Source: F1-120-MAGs023 sp038228615
GTDB lineage: Bacteria > Actinomycetota > Acidimicrobiia > IMCC26256 > PALSA-610
Reading direction: 5' to 3'
NCBI GenBank assembly: GCA_038228615.1
Contig: JBBRPC010000007.1
Coordinates: forward strand, 1-42,243
DNA length: 42,243 bases
Of this stretch, positions 1 through 8,098 are shown piece after piece; the stretch's first letter is position 1, and each line of letters opens with the position of its first letter. The position numbers and the translations under genes are program-made. The notes under the pieces were generated by a model that was not told the DNA's origin, searched no databases, and worked only from the letters and a program-made list of their open reading frames with translations.

Positions 1-1443
1 GGCGTCGTGGGTCTCGATGAGAGTGCCCAACTGCTCCGTCCTGGCGCGATCTCCGACAGTTCAGGACCGAAGGCGCCACCGTCGCCAGGCTTTCGAAACG
101 CGCGGCCCTGTTCCACGTCGTGGGCGTCGTCCGTGGCGAACAACTTGCCGCAGTATCCCGGCGTCGCAGGTTCGGTTCCCTGGGCACCGTGTGGGTACAA
201 GCCAGGCCAACTCCGTGCCGCGTCTGGCGTCGATGGCCTTGTGCAACACGGCGTCGATGGTCGTGGTGTCACGGTTGGAATCGTCGATGCGTTCGCATCG
301 CCGATGATCAAAAAAGACATCGTGAAGTACGCGGCCAACAACGATCCTTCGCATCCCTGGAAAGCGAATCAGTATCGCGAGATGATCCCACCGGGGATCC
401 ACGAGGTGAGCGCCGATAACCCCTGCGATCCTCAAGGTTGGTACGGAGAGGAAACCCTCGACGTTGAAGCTGTGCACGCCATTGCACCTGGCGCCAACGT
501 GATCTATTCCGGCGGCAAGTCGTGCGAAGACCCAGGGATTGATGCCGCACTCGTGCACCTGATCGACGGCGACGTCGTCAATATGGTGACGAATTCATAC
601 GGCAACCTTGGTGAAACGGCAATTTCGAGCGACGAACTCGCGATCTTCGATGAGATTGCAACGCAGGCGGCGGTGCAGGGCATTGGCCTCTACTTCTCCT
701 CTGGCGACGATGGTGACGAATTCGGCATCGGCAACTTGCCCCAACCCGAGGTTGATTTCTCGGCGAATAGTCCGCTGGTGACTGCCGTTGGTGGCACAAG
801 CACGGGTATTGATGCGAGCGGCAACGTCGTGGTCGAACGCGGTTGGGAAACCGGCATTGTCCCGCTCGCCGATCCGCCCACGAGTTGGGATCCAGCGTCG
901 GTCAGCTTCCTGTATGGCGCTGGTGGCGGCACGAGTCGTGTGTACAGCGAACCGCAGTATCAACGCGGTGTTGTGCCCGACGCATTGGCGAAGCGTTTCG
1001 GTCCGCGCGGTCGAGTTGTGCCCGACGTCGCGATGAACGGCGATCCCAACACCGGCATGCTTGTGGGCCAGACCCAGACCTTCTTCGAAGGGGTCAGCTA
1101 CGGCGAGTATCGCATCGGCGGGACGAGCCTTTCGTCGCCGCTGTTCGCGGGCATGATGGCATTGGCAGACCAGAGTGCTGGGAGTCGCCACGGATTGGTG
1201 AACCTCGCGCTCTACCGTCTACCAAGTTCAGCATTTCGCGACGTTGTTCCTGGATCCACGATTGGTGATGCGCGCCGCAACTACGCGAATGGCCAAAACG
1301 CAAACGATGGATTCACGACGCCGACGTTCCGCTTGTTCGACGACACGTCGAGTCAAATCATTCACACCGCGGTTGGCTACGACGACGTCACGGGTCGCGG
1401 TGTACCGAACGGCGCGACGTTCGTGAGTGATCTCTCGCACTGA
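1..1443 (+). CDS. S53 family (sedolisin/kumamolisin) serine-carboxyl peptidase, 5' partial
   Basis: A probable secreted acid-type endopeptidase. The reading frame is open from base 1, so the signal peptide and most of the propeptide lie outside the window. The mature domain begins near the CGYKPGQLRAASGV stretch, typical of the sedolisin N-terminus. Counting from base 1, the Glu/Asp pair is E150 and D154 (GEETLD), the oxyanion Asp is D236 (SSGDDG) and the nucleophile is S376 in GGTSLSSP. The C-terminal calcium site is recognisable as FRDV (D414) and GYDDVTGRG (D461). All catalytic residues are present, so the enzyme should be active. A GTG at base 7 is only the first internal start codon, not a credible start. 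It is followed directly by a strong terminator and is transcriptionally separate from the CoA-transferase gene. Family assignment is secure; substrate is unknown. Confidence 0.92.
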   Translation, partial: GVVGLDESAQLLRPGAISDSSGPKAPPSPGFRNARPCSTSWASSVANNLPQYPGVAGSVPWAPCGYKPGQLRAASGVDGLVQHGVDGRGVTVGIVDAFASPMIKKDIVKYAANNDPSHPWKANQYREMIPPGIHEVSADNPCDPQGWYGEETLDVEAVHAIAPGANVIYSGGKSCEDPGIDAALVHLIDGDVVNMVTNSYGNLGETAISSDELAIFDEIATQAAVQGIGLYFSSGDDGDEFGIGNLPQPEVDFSANSPLVTAVGGTSTGIDASGNVVVERGWETGIVPLADPPTSWDPASVSFLYGAGGGTSRVYSEPQYQRGVVPDALAKRFGPRGRVVPDVAMNGDPNTGMLVGQTQTFFEGVSYGEYRIGGTSLSSPLFAGMMALADQSAGSRHGLVNLALYRLPSSAFRDVVPGSTIGDARRNYANGQNANDGFTTPTFRLFDDTSSQIIHTAVGYDDVTGRGVPNGATFVSDLSH

Positions 1444-1471
1444 CGAGATCCGAAATCAACGATGCAAAGAG

Positions 1472-1498
1472 GCGGCTCCTTCGGGAGCCGCTTTCTTT
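1472..1498 (+). terminator. Rho-independent terminator of the S53 peptidase gene
   Basis: An 8-bp perfect GC-rich stem (GCGGCTCC/GGAGCCGC, 1472-1479 and 1484-1491) closes on a stable TTCG tetraloop. It is followed by TTTCTTT. It lies 28 bases after the stop codon. This is the cleanest intrinsic terminator in the window. Confidence 0.9.
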
Positions 1499-1542
1499 GT
1501 GCGTTGTCCTGCTCGTGTCGACGGGCTCAAATCATCAGCCCA

Positions 1543-1554
1543 TAGTGTTCGCTC
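1543..1554 (+). promoter_or_regulatory. Candidate -10 element of a leaderless CoA-transferase transcript
   Basis: TAGTGT (1543-1548) matches the actinobacterial -10 pattern TANNNT and sits 6 bases before the GTG start at 1555. Transcription would begin at or next to the start codon. No Shine-Dalgarno sequence is visible upstream. The same arrangement recurs at several other genes in the window. Confidence 0.45.
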
Positions 1555-2682
1555 GTGGTAAATGCGCTCGAAGGGCTTCGCGTCGTCGATATGGCGACCG
1601 TGTTCGCTGGCCCTGGTGCGGCGCGTCATCTCGGAGACTTCGGCGCCGACGTCATCAAGGTGGAAGCCCCGGGTGGTGACGGCGTGCGCCGCATGGGCTG
1701 GTTCCCAACGGAGGGCGGCGACAGTTACACCTGGAAGTTGCTGAATCGCAACAAACGGTGTGTCACCCTCGATTTGAAAACTGCGGCCGACGCCAACGTC
1801 ATGGAACGCATTGTCGATGGTGCGGATGTGTTGATTGAAAACCTTCGGCCAGGCGCGTTGGAGCGTCTCGGATTTGGTCCCGACGTGGTGTGCGAGCGAA
1901 ATCCTCGGCTCGTCATGTTGCGAGTATCTGGGTTTGGTCAGACGGGCCCGTACGCGTCGCGGCCCGGCTTCGCAACGATGGCCGAAGCCATGAGCGGTTT
2001 TGCGGCGATCAATGGGGAGCCGGATGGCGCACCGCTACTACCGCCAATCGCGCTGACCGACGAAGTGGCTGCGCTCGCCGGTGCGTTTGCGGTGATGGTG
2101 GCGTTGCGCCACCGCGATGCAACTGGTCAAGGCCAAGTCATCGACGTGAATCTGTTGGAGTCGATGTTGCAGATGATGAGTGCACTGCCGTCGGCCGCGC
2201 ATCACCTTGGGTACGACCAGCCGCGTCTCGGAAGCGGAATTCCATACACAGTTCCACGAGGAACATTTCAATGTTCCGATGGCAAATGGGTGGCGATCAG
2301 CACATCTGCAGAATCGGTTGCGGCACGCGTACTCGCGTTGCTCGGCGTCGCCGATGACCAACGATTTGCGTCGTTCGCGGCCCGGGTGGAGCATCGCGAT
2401 GAACTCAACGCGATAGTGACCGCTTGGATTGCGCAACGGTCGTCGAGTGCTGTCGTCGCGGCGTTCGAAGGCGCGCAAGCAGCGATCGCACCCGTCTACG
2501 CCATGACTGAGTTGTTGCGAGATCCACACGTCAAGGCGCGTGATGTTGTCACGATGGTCGGTGGGGTGGCGCAACAAGGGGCCGTTGCCCGGTTGTCGCG
2601 CACGCCAGCAGAATTACGTTTCCCTGGTGCGACACTCGATGCCGACGGTGACGCGATTCGGCGCGAACCTTGGGGTGCATAG
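1555..2682 (+). CDS. Family III (CaiB/BaiF) CoA-transferase
   Basis: A cytoplasmic enzyme that moves CoA between carboxylic acids, or an alpha-methylacyl-CoA racemase-type relative. The 375-residue protein starts LEGLRVVDMATVFAGP and continues with GDFGADVIKVE, the usual N-terminal signature of formyl-CoA transferase, CaiB and racemase proteins. The catalytic aspartate is D169 in the segment ALTDEVAALAGA, the same number as in formyl-CoA transferase. Downstream segments GQGQVIDVNLLESM and PYTVPRGTFQCSDG are also typical. The GTG start is chosen because the family motif begins four residues later and a -10-like box sits 6 bases upstream. The neighbouring genes do not identify the acid partner. 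Family certain; substrate not assignable. Confidence 0.9.
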   Translation: MVNALEGLRVVDMATVFAGPGAARHLGDFGADVIKVEAPGGDGVRRMGWFPTEGGDSYTWKLLNRNKRCVTLDLKTAADANVMERIVDGADVLIENLRPGALERLGFGPDVVCERNPRLVMLRVSGFGQTGPYASRPGFATMAEAMSGFAAINGEPDGAPLLPPIALTDEVAALAGAFAVMVALRHRDATGQGQVIDVNLLESMLQMMSALPSAAHHLGYDQPRLGSGIPYTVPRGTFQCSDGKWVAISTSAESVAARVLALLGVADDQRFASFAARVEHRDELNAIVTAWIAQRSSSAVVAAFEGAQAAIAPVYAMTELLRDPHVKARDVVTMVGGVAQQGAVARLSRTPAELRFPGATLDADGDAIRREPWGA

Positions 2683-2691
2683 AGTCGGTCG
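2680..2691 (+). promoter_or_regulatory. Candidate -10 element overlapping the CoA-transferase stop codon
   Basis: TAGAGT (2680-2685) includes the TAG stop of the CoA-transferase and lies exactly 6 bases before the ATG of the Nudix gene. It matches TANNNT. No ribosome-binding site is seen. A leaderless start for the Nudix gene is therefore possible even though the genes are nearly contiguous. Confidence 0.35.
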
Positions 2692-3225
2692 ATGCAATGG
2701 ATAGTTCACGACGAGAAGTACATCTACGAAAGTGAGTGGGTGAGCTTGGCGCTTGTCGACGTTGAGATTCCGAACGGCAAGCGGTTTGCGCACCACGTCG
2801 TGCGAATGTCGTCGAAGGCAGCTGGCGCCGTCGTGCACGATCCTTCTCGTGGCCTGTTGTTGCTGTGGCGACATCGCTTCATCACCGACACGTGGGGATG
2901 GGAGATCCCCGCAGGCAGGATTGATCCGGGTGAGGAACCAATCGACGCGGCCGAACGGGAAACGCTGGAAGAAACGGGCTGGCAACCGGGGCTCATGCGT
3001 CCGCTGATGATGTTCAACCCATCGAACGGTCTCAGCGACCAGCAGTTCCATATCTTCATTGCCGACGGGGCCACGTATGTGAGCGAGCCGACCGACCCGA
3101 GCGAATCGGAACGCATCGAGTGGGTTCCACTCCCAGCGGTTCGAAGCGCGATTGCGGATGGGAAGATGCTCGATGGGCTATCGCTGACTGCGGTGCTCTA
3201 CGCGATGCAGTTCAGTTTCGATTGA
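2692..3225 (+). CDS. Nudix hydrolase
   Basis: A cytoplasmic pyrophosphohydrolase of 177 residues, probably acting on a nucleoside diphosphate derivative such as ADP-ribose or a sugar nucleotide. The Nudix box runs from G75 to W97: G75, RIDPG, E81, then R89-E90 and the metal-binding E93-E94 followed by T-G. This matches GX5EX7REUXEEXGU closely; the hydrophobic position after RE is Thr. An aromatic-rich N-terminal strand (MQWIVHDEKYIYES) precedes it, as in ADP-ribose pyrophosphatase-like members. The gene follows the CoA-transferase after 9 bases but may have its own leaderless promoter. It converges with the GGDEF-like gene downstream. Substrate is inferred only by family. Confidence 0.88.
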   Translation: MQWIVHDEKYIYESEWVSLALVDVEIPNGKRFAHHVVRMSSKAAGAVVHDPSRGLLLLWRHRFITDTWGWEIPAGRIDPGEEPIDAAERETLEETGWQPGLMRPLMMFNPSNGLSDQQFHIFIADGATYVSEPTDPSESERIEWVPLPAVRSAIADGKMLDGLSLTAVLYAMQFSFD

Positions 3226-3243
3226 TATGCAACGTGCGTCATG

Positions 3244-3260
3244 GGCTCGAACGGCGAGCC
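3244..3260. terminator. Weak hairpin between convergent genes
   Basis: A 6-bp inverted repeat (GGCTCG and CGAGCC with a 5-base loop) lies in the 58-base gap between the convergent Nudix and GGDEF-like genes. No T-tract follows on either strand. It may be a bidirectional transcription-end hairpin, but support is limited to position and symmetry. Confidence 0.3.
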
Positions 3261-3283
3261 TCCCTGCCGCACAGCGACAGGCG

Positions 3284-4075
3284 TTACGCTTCCGGTGCGA
3301 TTTCGACGCGGTCGGCGCCATGACGGCGTGCCTCGTCGAGCGCCTTGCCTGCCTGTTGCACCAGTTCGGCCGCACCCAGCGCGTGCGACGGATAGCACGC
3401 CACACCTGCTGAAACAGTGAGTGCATCGCCGGCCGGTGTTGCGAGCAGCATGCCTCGTACGCGTTCGGCTGCCCACACCCCGCCTGCCTCGGCGGTGTCT
3501 TCAAGGATGGCGCCTACCATCACGTCGCCGAGCCGACATGCGCTGTCGCTTTCGCGCAGCGTGCGCCGAATCACATCGCCCACCACCATCAGGCCCTGGT
3601 CGCGATCGGCAGGGGCTGCATCAGCGAGCGAATCGAGCTCGAAAATCACCACCGAGATGGGACGCAACGAGCGCCGTGCCGCGGCAACCTGTTGCTGTAC
3701 GAGTACGGCGAAATATCGTTCGTCGTACAGACCGGTTGCGGGATCGAAGGCGTGTTCTGCTTTTTCCTTTGCCGACTCCGGCATCCTGGCCGCAGCTGCC
3801 GAGCGCCGCACTTCATCGCTGTAGGTATCGGAGAGCGCGTCGAGTTCTTTGCCAAGCCGAACGATGTGGCGCTCGGCTTTCGTTCGCGCCTGGTCGCTGC
3901 GTGCAAGCTGACCGGCGAGTGCCGCGGCCCCCCCGCCGGCGATGGCGCCAGCAATTCCTGCCACAACCCCGAAGGCGGGCTGAGAGGTTGCAACGGCAAC
4001 TACGCCCGCCGCTAACGCGGTGAGCGCGGATCCTGTAGAAAGCGCGAGGCGACGATCAGTCATCGGATCTCTCAT
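3284..4075 (-). CDS. Membrane protein with degenerate GGDEF domain
   Basis: A 263-residue protein with a hydrophobic, Ala/Gly-rich N-terminal region (about residues 10-55, probably two membrane passes), a short charged linker, then a GGDEF-fold domain from about residue 110. The fold is recognised by DPATGLYDERYF, PISVVIFELDSL and TVSAGVACYP. The signature itself is lost: where R-x-GGDEF is expected the sequence reads RLGDVMV. The metal-site motif is FELDSL rather than FDLDxFK. Diguanylate cyclase activity is therefore not expected; it could be a sensor or scaffold. Its ATG overlaps the mutase stop codon (ATGA), so it is translationally coupled to a central-carbon enzyme. An alternative ATG at 4063 is possible. 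No EAL domain is seen. Confidence 0.75.
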   Translation of the reverse strand: MRDPMTDRRLALSTGSALTALAAGVVAVATSQPAFGVVAGIAGAIAGGGAAALAGQLARSDQARTKAERHIVRLGKELDALSDTYSDEVRRSAAAARMPESAKEKAEHAFDPATGLYDERYFAVLVQQQVAAARRSLRPISVVIFELDSLADAAPADRDQGLMVVGDVIRRTLRESDSACRLGDVMVGAILEDTAEAGGVWAAERVRGMLLATPAGDALTVSAGVACYPSHALGAAELVQQAGKALDEARRHGADRVEIAPEA

Positions 4076-6051
4076 CGGCTTGATGATGCCTCGGCCTGAG
4101 CCCTCGTGTCGAGTACCAAATCGGCGATATCTCCCATGATGTCGGCCAACCGGTAGTCCTTCGGGGTGTAGATCCGAGCTACACCGCCGGCAATGAGGGT
4201 GCGTTGGTCGGCTTCGGGAATGATTCCGCCCACCACGACCGGCGCAGTCACACCCGCCGCGCGCAACAACCTCACCGTCTCCGGTACGAGGCTGAGATGC
4301 GAGCCGGACAGGATTGATAGCCCGATCACGTCGACATCTTCGTCGCGCGCCGCCGCGGCAATTTGCGCTGGGGTGAGCCGGATCCCTCCGTAGATGACCT
4401 CCATTCCGGCGTCGCGGGCGGCGACTGCGATCTGTTCGGCGCCGTTGCTATGACCGTCGAGGCCGGGTTTGCCTACCAGCATGCGGATCTTGCGCCCATG
4501 GGTTGTTGCAGCTTGGACTCGTTCACGGACCGCCAGTAGGTCGCCGCTGACTGCGACCTTGACGCCCGCCACCCCCGTCGGTGCTCGATACTCACCAAAT
4601 ACTTCGCGTAACACGCCAGACCATTCTCCGACGGTGCCTCCGGCCTTCGCCAGCGCGATGGTGGCCTCCATCAGCGAATCGCTCGTATTCGCGACCTTGC
4701 GAATCGTATCCAAGGCTTCGGCCACGACGGCTTCGTCGCGCTGTTCGCGCCATGCGACCGTTGCTGTGATCTGATCGTGTTCTGCCGCTGCATCGACCAC
4801 GAGAATCGATGACTCGCCATCGAGACCCGCAGTCAACGGTGAGGGTGCCGTTTCTGTGAACGCGTTCACGCCCACGATGGTCGTTTCGCCGTTTTCGATG
4901 CGTCGCACGCGTTCGGCATTCGACTGCACGAGGCGAGCTTTCAGTTCGTCGATGTTCGCGAAGGCCCCACCTGTTGCAATGATGCGGTCGAGTTCAACCT
5001 GGGCTGCCTCAACCATTTCCGCCGTTTTTGCTTCGACAACCTTCGACCCTTCGAAGATGTCGTCGTATTCCAACAGATCGCTTTCGAGTGCGAGTACCTG
5101 TTGAATTCGCAGCGACCATTGTTGATCCCAAGGTCGGGGAAGGCCCATTGCCTCATTCCAGGCAGGCAGCTGGACAGCTCGTGCTCGTGCGTCTTTCGAC
5201 AGGGTGACGCCAAGCGTTTCCAACACGATGCGCTGCACGTTGTTTTCAGGTTGTGCTTCGGTGAGCCCGAGTGAGTTCACCTGCACTCCGTAGCGGAACC
5301 GAAGGGCCTTTGCGTCGGTCACTCCGTAGCGGTCGCGTCCGATGCGCGCCCAGAGCTCGGTAAATGCCCGCATTTTGCAGGTTTCTTCCACAAAACGGAT
5401 GCCAGCATTCACGAAGAACGAAATTCGTTCGAACACCGCTGGGAACTCGCTATCGCTCACTCGTCCGGAAGCCTTTACCGCGTCGAGGACATCCACGGCG
5501 GTTGCCAAGGAAAATGCCAGTTCTTGCATCGGAGTCGCGCCAGCTTCTTGCAGGTGGTACGAACACACGTTGATCGGATTCCACTGCGGTACATGGCGCA
5601 CCGTGTGCGTGATGACATCAACCGTGAGTCGCAAACTCGCGGCGGGTCCGAAGATGAATGTTCCTCGCGAGAGATATTCCTTCATGATGTCGTTTTGGGT
5701 GGTACCAGCGAGCAGTGCTTGGTCGACGCCTCGCTCGTCGGCGACTGCGATATACAACGCGAGTAACCACATCGCGGTGGCGTTGATGGTCATCGACGTA
5801 TTCATCGATTCGATCGGGATACCGTCGAAGAGGGTGCGCATTTCGGCGATCGTTGGCACCGGAACGCCAACCTTGCCGACTTCGCCACGTGCCATCACAT
5901 CGTCGGGGTCGTAACCGGTTTGCGTCGGTAGGTCGAATGCGATCGACAGGCCAGTCTGGCCTTTTGACAGATTGGTGCGGTACAACTCGTTCGAGGCGCG
6001 AGCAGAACTGTGGCCCGAATAGGTTCGCATCACCCAAGGTCGGTCCCGCAT
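4072..6051 (-). CDS. ecm: Adenosylcobalamin-dependent acyl-CoA mutase, ethylmalonyl-CoA mutase (MeaA/Ecm) type
   Basis: A 659-residue mutase that most likely converts (2R)-ethylmalonyl-CoA to methylsuccinyl-CoA in the ethylmalonyl-CoA pathway. The start region MRDRPWVMRTYSGHSSA and the stretch AFDLPTQTGYDPDD match the Ecm/MeaA clade; methylmalonyl-CoA mutases usually have a different AFDLATHRGYD segment. The catalytic barrel (about 1-400) is joined in one chain to a B12-binding domain with the DxHxxG motif LDGHSNG near residue 530, followed by SILSGSH and VVGGIIP. The ATG at 6051 is chosen because homology begins there; the frame stays open upstream but only overlaps the dehydrogenase gene. 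It lies 4 bases after that gene and overlaps the GGDEF-like start. Crotonyl-CoA carboxylase/reductase is not in the window. Confidence 0.85.
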   Translation of the reverse strand: MRDRPWVMRTYSGHSSARASNELYRTNLSKGQTGLSIAFDLPTQTGYDPDDVMARGEVGKVGVPVPTIAEMRTLFDGIPIESMNTSMTINATAMWLLALYIAVADERGVDQALLAGTTQNDIMKEYLSRGTFIFGPAASLRLTVDVITHTVRHVPQWNPINVCSYHLQEAGATPMQELAFSLATAVDVLDAVKASGRVSDSEFPAVFERISFFVNAGIRFVEETCKMRAFTELWARIGRDRYGVTDAKALRFRYGVQVNSLGLTEAQPENNVQRIVLETLGVTLSKDARARAVQLPAWNEAMGLPRPWDQQWSLRIQQVLALESDLLEYDDIFEGSKVVEAKTAEMVEAAQVELDRIIATGGAFANIDELKARLVQSNAERVRRIENGETTIVGVNAFTETAPSPLTAGLDGESSILVVDAAAEHDQITATVAWREQRDEAVVAEALDTIRKVANTSDSLMEATIALAKAGGTVGEWSGVLREVFGEYRAPTGVAGVKVAVSGDLLAVRERVQAATTHGRKIRMLVGKPGLDGHSNGAEQIAVAARDAGMEVIYGGIRLTPAQIAAAARDEDVDVIGLSILSGSHLSLVPETVRLLRAAGVTAPVVVGGIIPEADQRTLIAGGVARIYTPKDYRLADIMGDIADLVLDTRAQAEASSSR

Positions 6052-6055
6052 CGGT

Positions 6056-6910
6056 CTATTTGCGGTAGTCGTAGAAGCCAGTGCCGGTTTTGCGTCCCAG
6101 CCGTTCTGCGGTAACCATCCGACGCAATAGTGGTGCTGCGGCATAGTTGGGATCTTTGAATTCTTCGTAGAGCGCGTCGAGAATCGAAAGGCTCGTGTCG
6201 AGACCGACGAGGTCGAGCAATTCAAGTGGTCCCATAGGAAAGTTGCAGCCACCTTTCATCGCAGTATCGACATCGTCGCGAGTGGCAACCCCTCCATCAA
6301 AGAGCTTCACTGCGTTGTTGAGGTACGGGAACAACAATGCGTTCACGATGAAGCCAGCTTGGTCTTTCACCTGCACTGGCTTTTTTCCACAGGTGGTCGC
6401 GTACTCCGTCGCGGTGGCGATGGTCTCGTCGCTCGATGTAATCGCTCGCACCACTTCGACGAGCGCCATCGCAGGGGCGGGGTTGAAGAAGTGGATCCCG
6501 CAGACCTTGTCAGGGCGACCTGTCTCCATTGCCATCTCGATCACCGGCAACGTCGAGGTATTCGTGGCCAAAATGCAGTCTGGTTGGCAAATCCGGTCGA
6601 GGTCGTTAAAGAGCGCTTTTTTTGCGGCAAGATCTTCGACGATTGATTCGATCACGAGGTCGCAGTTGGCGAGTTCGTTGAGGTCGCTTGTGGCGGTGAC
6701 CCGGGCCAACACAGCGGTACGTTCGTCGTCGGCGAGTTTGGCGCGCTCAACCTGTTTGGCGAGCGACTTCTCAAGCCCGGCAACCATCGCGTCGGCGGTT
6801 GCTTGAGCACGGCTGCGCAAGACCACCTCGAACCCAGACTTGGCAGCTACTTCGGCCATGCCTGAGCCCATAATCCCTGAACCCACCAAGCCAACACGTT
6901 TGATCGCCAC
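6056..6910 (-). CDS. 3-hydroxybutyryl-CoA dehydrogenase
   Basis: An NAD(P)-dependent 3-hydroxyacyl-CoA dehydrogenase of 284 residues, interconverting acetoacetyl-CoA and 3-hydroxybutyryl-CoA in the cytoplasm. The Rossmann motif is GSGIMG at residues 10-15; the catalytic histidine segment GIHFFNPAP is near residue 138. The substrate-side segments DQAGFIVNALLFPYLN and MGPLELLDLVGLD fit short-chain enzymes. The GTG at 6910 is favoured over upstream starts: GGAGG (6916-6920) sits 5 bases before it and the protein then begins at the family's usual position. It is the first gene of a minus-strand operon with the mutase, so it likely supplies C4 intermediates to the ethylmalonyl-CoA route. Gene names hbd, fadB2 or hbdA are used for relatives. 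Confidence 0.88.
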   Translation of the reverse strand: MAIKRVGLVGSGIMGSGMAEVAAKSGFEVVLRSRAQATADAMVAGLEKSLAKQVERAKLADDERTAVLARVTATSDLNELANCDLVIESIVEDLAAKKALFNDLDRICQPDCILATNTSTLPVIEMAMETGRPDKVCGIHFFNPAPAMALVEVVRAITSSDETIATATEYATTCGKKPVQVKDQAGFIVNALLFPYLNNAVKLFDGGVATRDDVDTAMKGGCNFPMGPLELLDLVGLDTSLSILDALYEEFKDPNYAAAPLLRRMVTAERLGRKTGTGFYDYRK

Positions 6911-7071
6911 AGAGGCCTCCTCGACCAGTACGAAAGGTTCGAAAAGGCTACCGGTGGGTATGGATGCGCCACCAATGCTGTCGCGGGGTCCAACTCGGAT
7001 GTGACCGAATGCAGTAAACATGGCGCCTACATAGAGTGATTGCCCATATCGGGGCCTGCAAAGGTGGAGCA

Positions 7072-7458
7072 ATGCGTAAGAGTGTGGTTTCGATACTGCT
7101 TGTGGCGATCGCTGGGATCGGCCTCGGGGCGTGCTCGGGTGGTAGCGGCACTCCGTATTGCAACAAGGCGCGTGAACTCACCAAGTCGCTTGGGAGTTCG
7201 GCGACGGTGAGTCCCGCGCAGGCCAAGATTGCAGTCGAGGCTTACCACTTCATGGCGAACCACATACCGAGCGATTTCAAAGACGTCACCAAAAAAGACT
7301 TCGATGACTTTGCATTGGTGGTCCAGGCGACGTTCATCGACAAAGACGCCAAGGAACTCGTTGGCAAGGTCGACACGAACCGCGTGGAAGGTCTTCCGGC
7401 AAAGGTCCAGGCTTACAACATCAAACGCTGCGACATCGTGTACCCCAAAGACAAGTAG
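7072..7458 (+). CDS. Small lipoprotein of unknown function
   Basis: A 128-residue exported protein. It begins MRKSVV, has a hydrophobic signal segment and a lipobox LGAC, so it should be lipidated at the cysteine and anchored outside the cytoplasmic membrane. The rest is a small lysine- and aspartate-rich domain with two further cysteines (PYCNKAR and KRCDIVYP), which may form a disulfide. The start at 7072 is supported by a GGTGGAG sequence just upstream; an in-frame ATG at 7036 would spoil the signal peptide. I do not recognise the family. It diverges from the 3-hydroxybutyryl-CoA dehydrogenase gene across a 161-base spacer. Confidence 0.75.
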   Translation: MRKSVVSILLVAIAGIGLGACSGGSGTPYCNKARELTKSLGSSATVSPAQAKIAVEAYHFMANHIPSDFKDVTKKDFDDFALVVQATFIDKDAKELVGKVDTNRVEGLPAKVQAYNIKRCDIVYPKDK

Positions 7459-7468
7459 CGCGCTCACC

Positions 7469-7480
7469 TACGCTGCGCGT
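7469..7480 (+). promoter_or_regulatory. Candidate -10 element of a leaderless methyltransferase transcript
   Basis: TACGCT (7469-7474) matches TANNNT and lies exactly 6 bases before the ATG at 7481. There is no convincing ribosome-binding site. The spacing repeats that seen at 1555, 2692 and 13845. Confidence 0.4.
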
Positions 7481-8098
7481 ATGGCTATTTGGGAACGAGT
7501 CTTCGCGAGTGTCTACGACTCGATGAATTCGCGCATGGAGCGCGGGTTTCTCGGCAGGCGTCGTGCTGAGCTTGTGGGTGACATCCGCGGCCGGGTACTT
7601 GAGATAGGCGCTGGTTCAGGCGCGAATCTTGCGCACTATCGAGCCGCAACCTCGGTCACGATGACGGAGCCGAGCGCGGCGATGCGGCGCCGCCTTCAGG
7701 CTCGCATCGCCGAGGCGAGTGTGCCAGTTGAAGTTGTCGATGCGCCGGCGGAACAGTTGCCGTTTGCGGACGCCAGTTTTGATGCGGCCGTGACAACCTT
7801 GGTGTTGTGCACGGTGCACGACGTCGAGGCCGCGTTGGCGGAGGTGCGAAGAGTGCTCAAACCGGGAGCTGCGCTCTCGTTTATTGAACATGGCGGAGGT
7901 GCTCACGGTAAACGGGGTCGTTGGCAACGGCGTCTCGATCCTGTCTGGACGAAGGTTGCTTGTGGTTGCCATCTCACACGCGACACGCGAACGAGCCTGA
8001 CCAAGGCCGGCTTTACACTGCAATCCTTCGATGAGTTCGATGCGAAGCAGACGCCGCCGGTGCTGCTGCCATTTGCGCAAGGAGTGGCGATCCGATGA
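7481..8098 (+). CDS. Class I SAM-dependent methyltransferase (UbiE/Methyltransf_11 type)
   Basis: A 205-residue cytoplasmic methyltransferase. SAM-binding motif I is VLEIGAGSGANLAHY around residues 39-53, followed by the acidic loop MTEPSAAM. A motif FADASFDAAVTTLVLCTVHD (motifs II/III) and EVRRVLKPGAALSFIEH complete the fold. C-terminally, DPVWTKVACGCHLTRDT resembles small methyltransferases annotated as phospholipid or quinone methylases, but the substrate is not evident. The ATG at 7481 is the only start consistent with the fold; the longer open frame upstream overlaps the lipoprotein gene. Its stop overlaps the next start (ATGA), so it is coupled to the S51-like gene. Confidence 0.85.
   Translation: MAIWERVFASVYDSMNSRMERGFLGRRRAELVGDIRGRVLEIGAGSGANLAHYRAATSVTMTEPSAAMRRRLQARIAEASVPVEVVDAPAEQLPFADASFDAAVTTLVLCTVHDVEAALAEVRRVLKPGAALSFIEHGGGAHGKRGRWQRRLDPVWTKVACGCHLTRDTRTSLTKAGFTLQSFDEFDAKQTPPVLLPFAQGVAIR

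Noticed and set aside
6052..6252. In-frame extension of 67 residues at the N-terminus of the B12 mutase
   Set aside because: It overlaps the 3' end of the dehydrogenase gene in another frame, has no family resemblance, and the mutase family starts at MRDRPW (6051).
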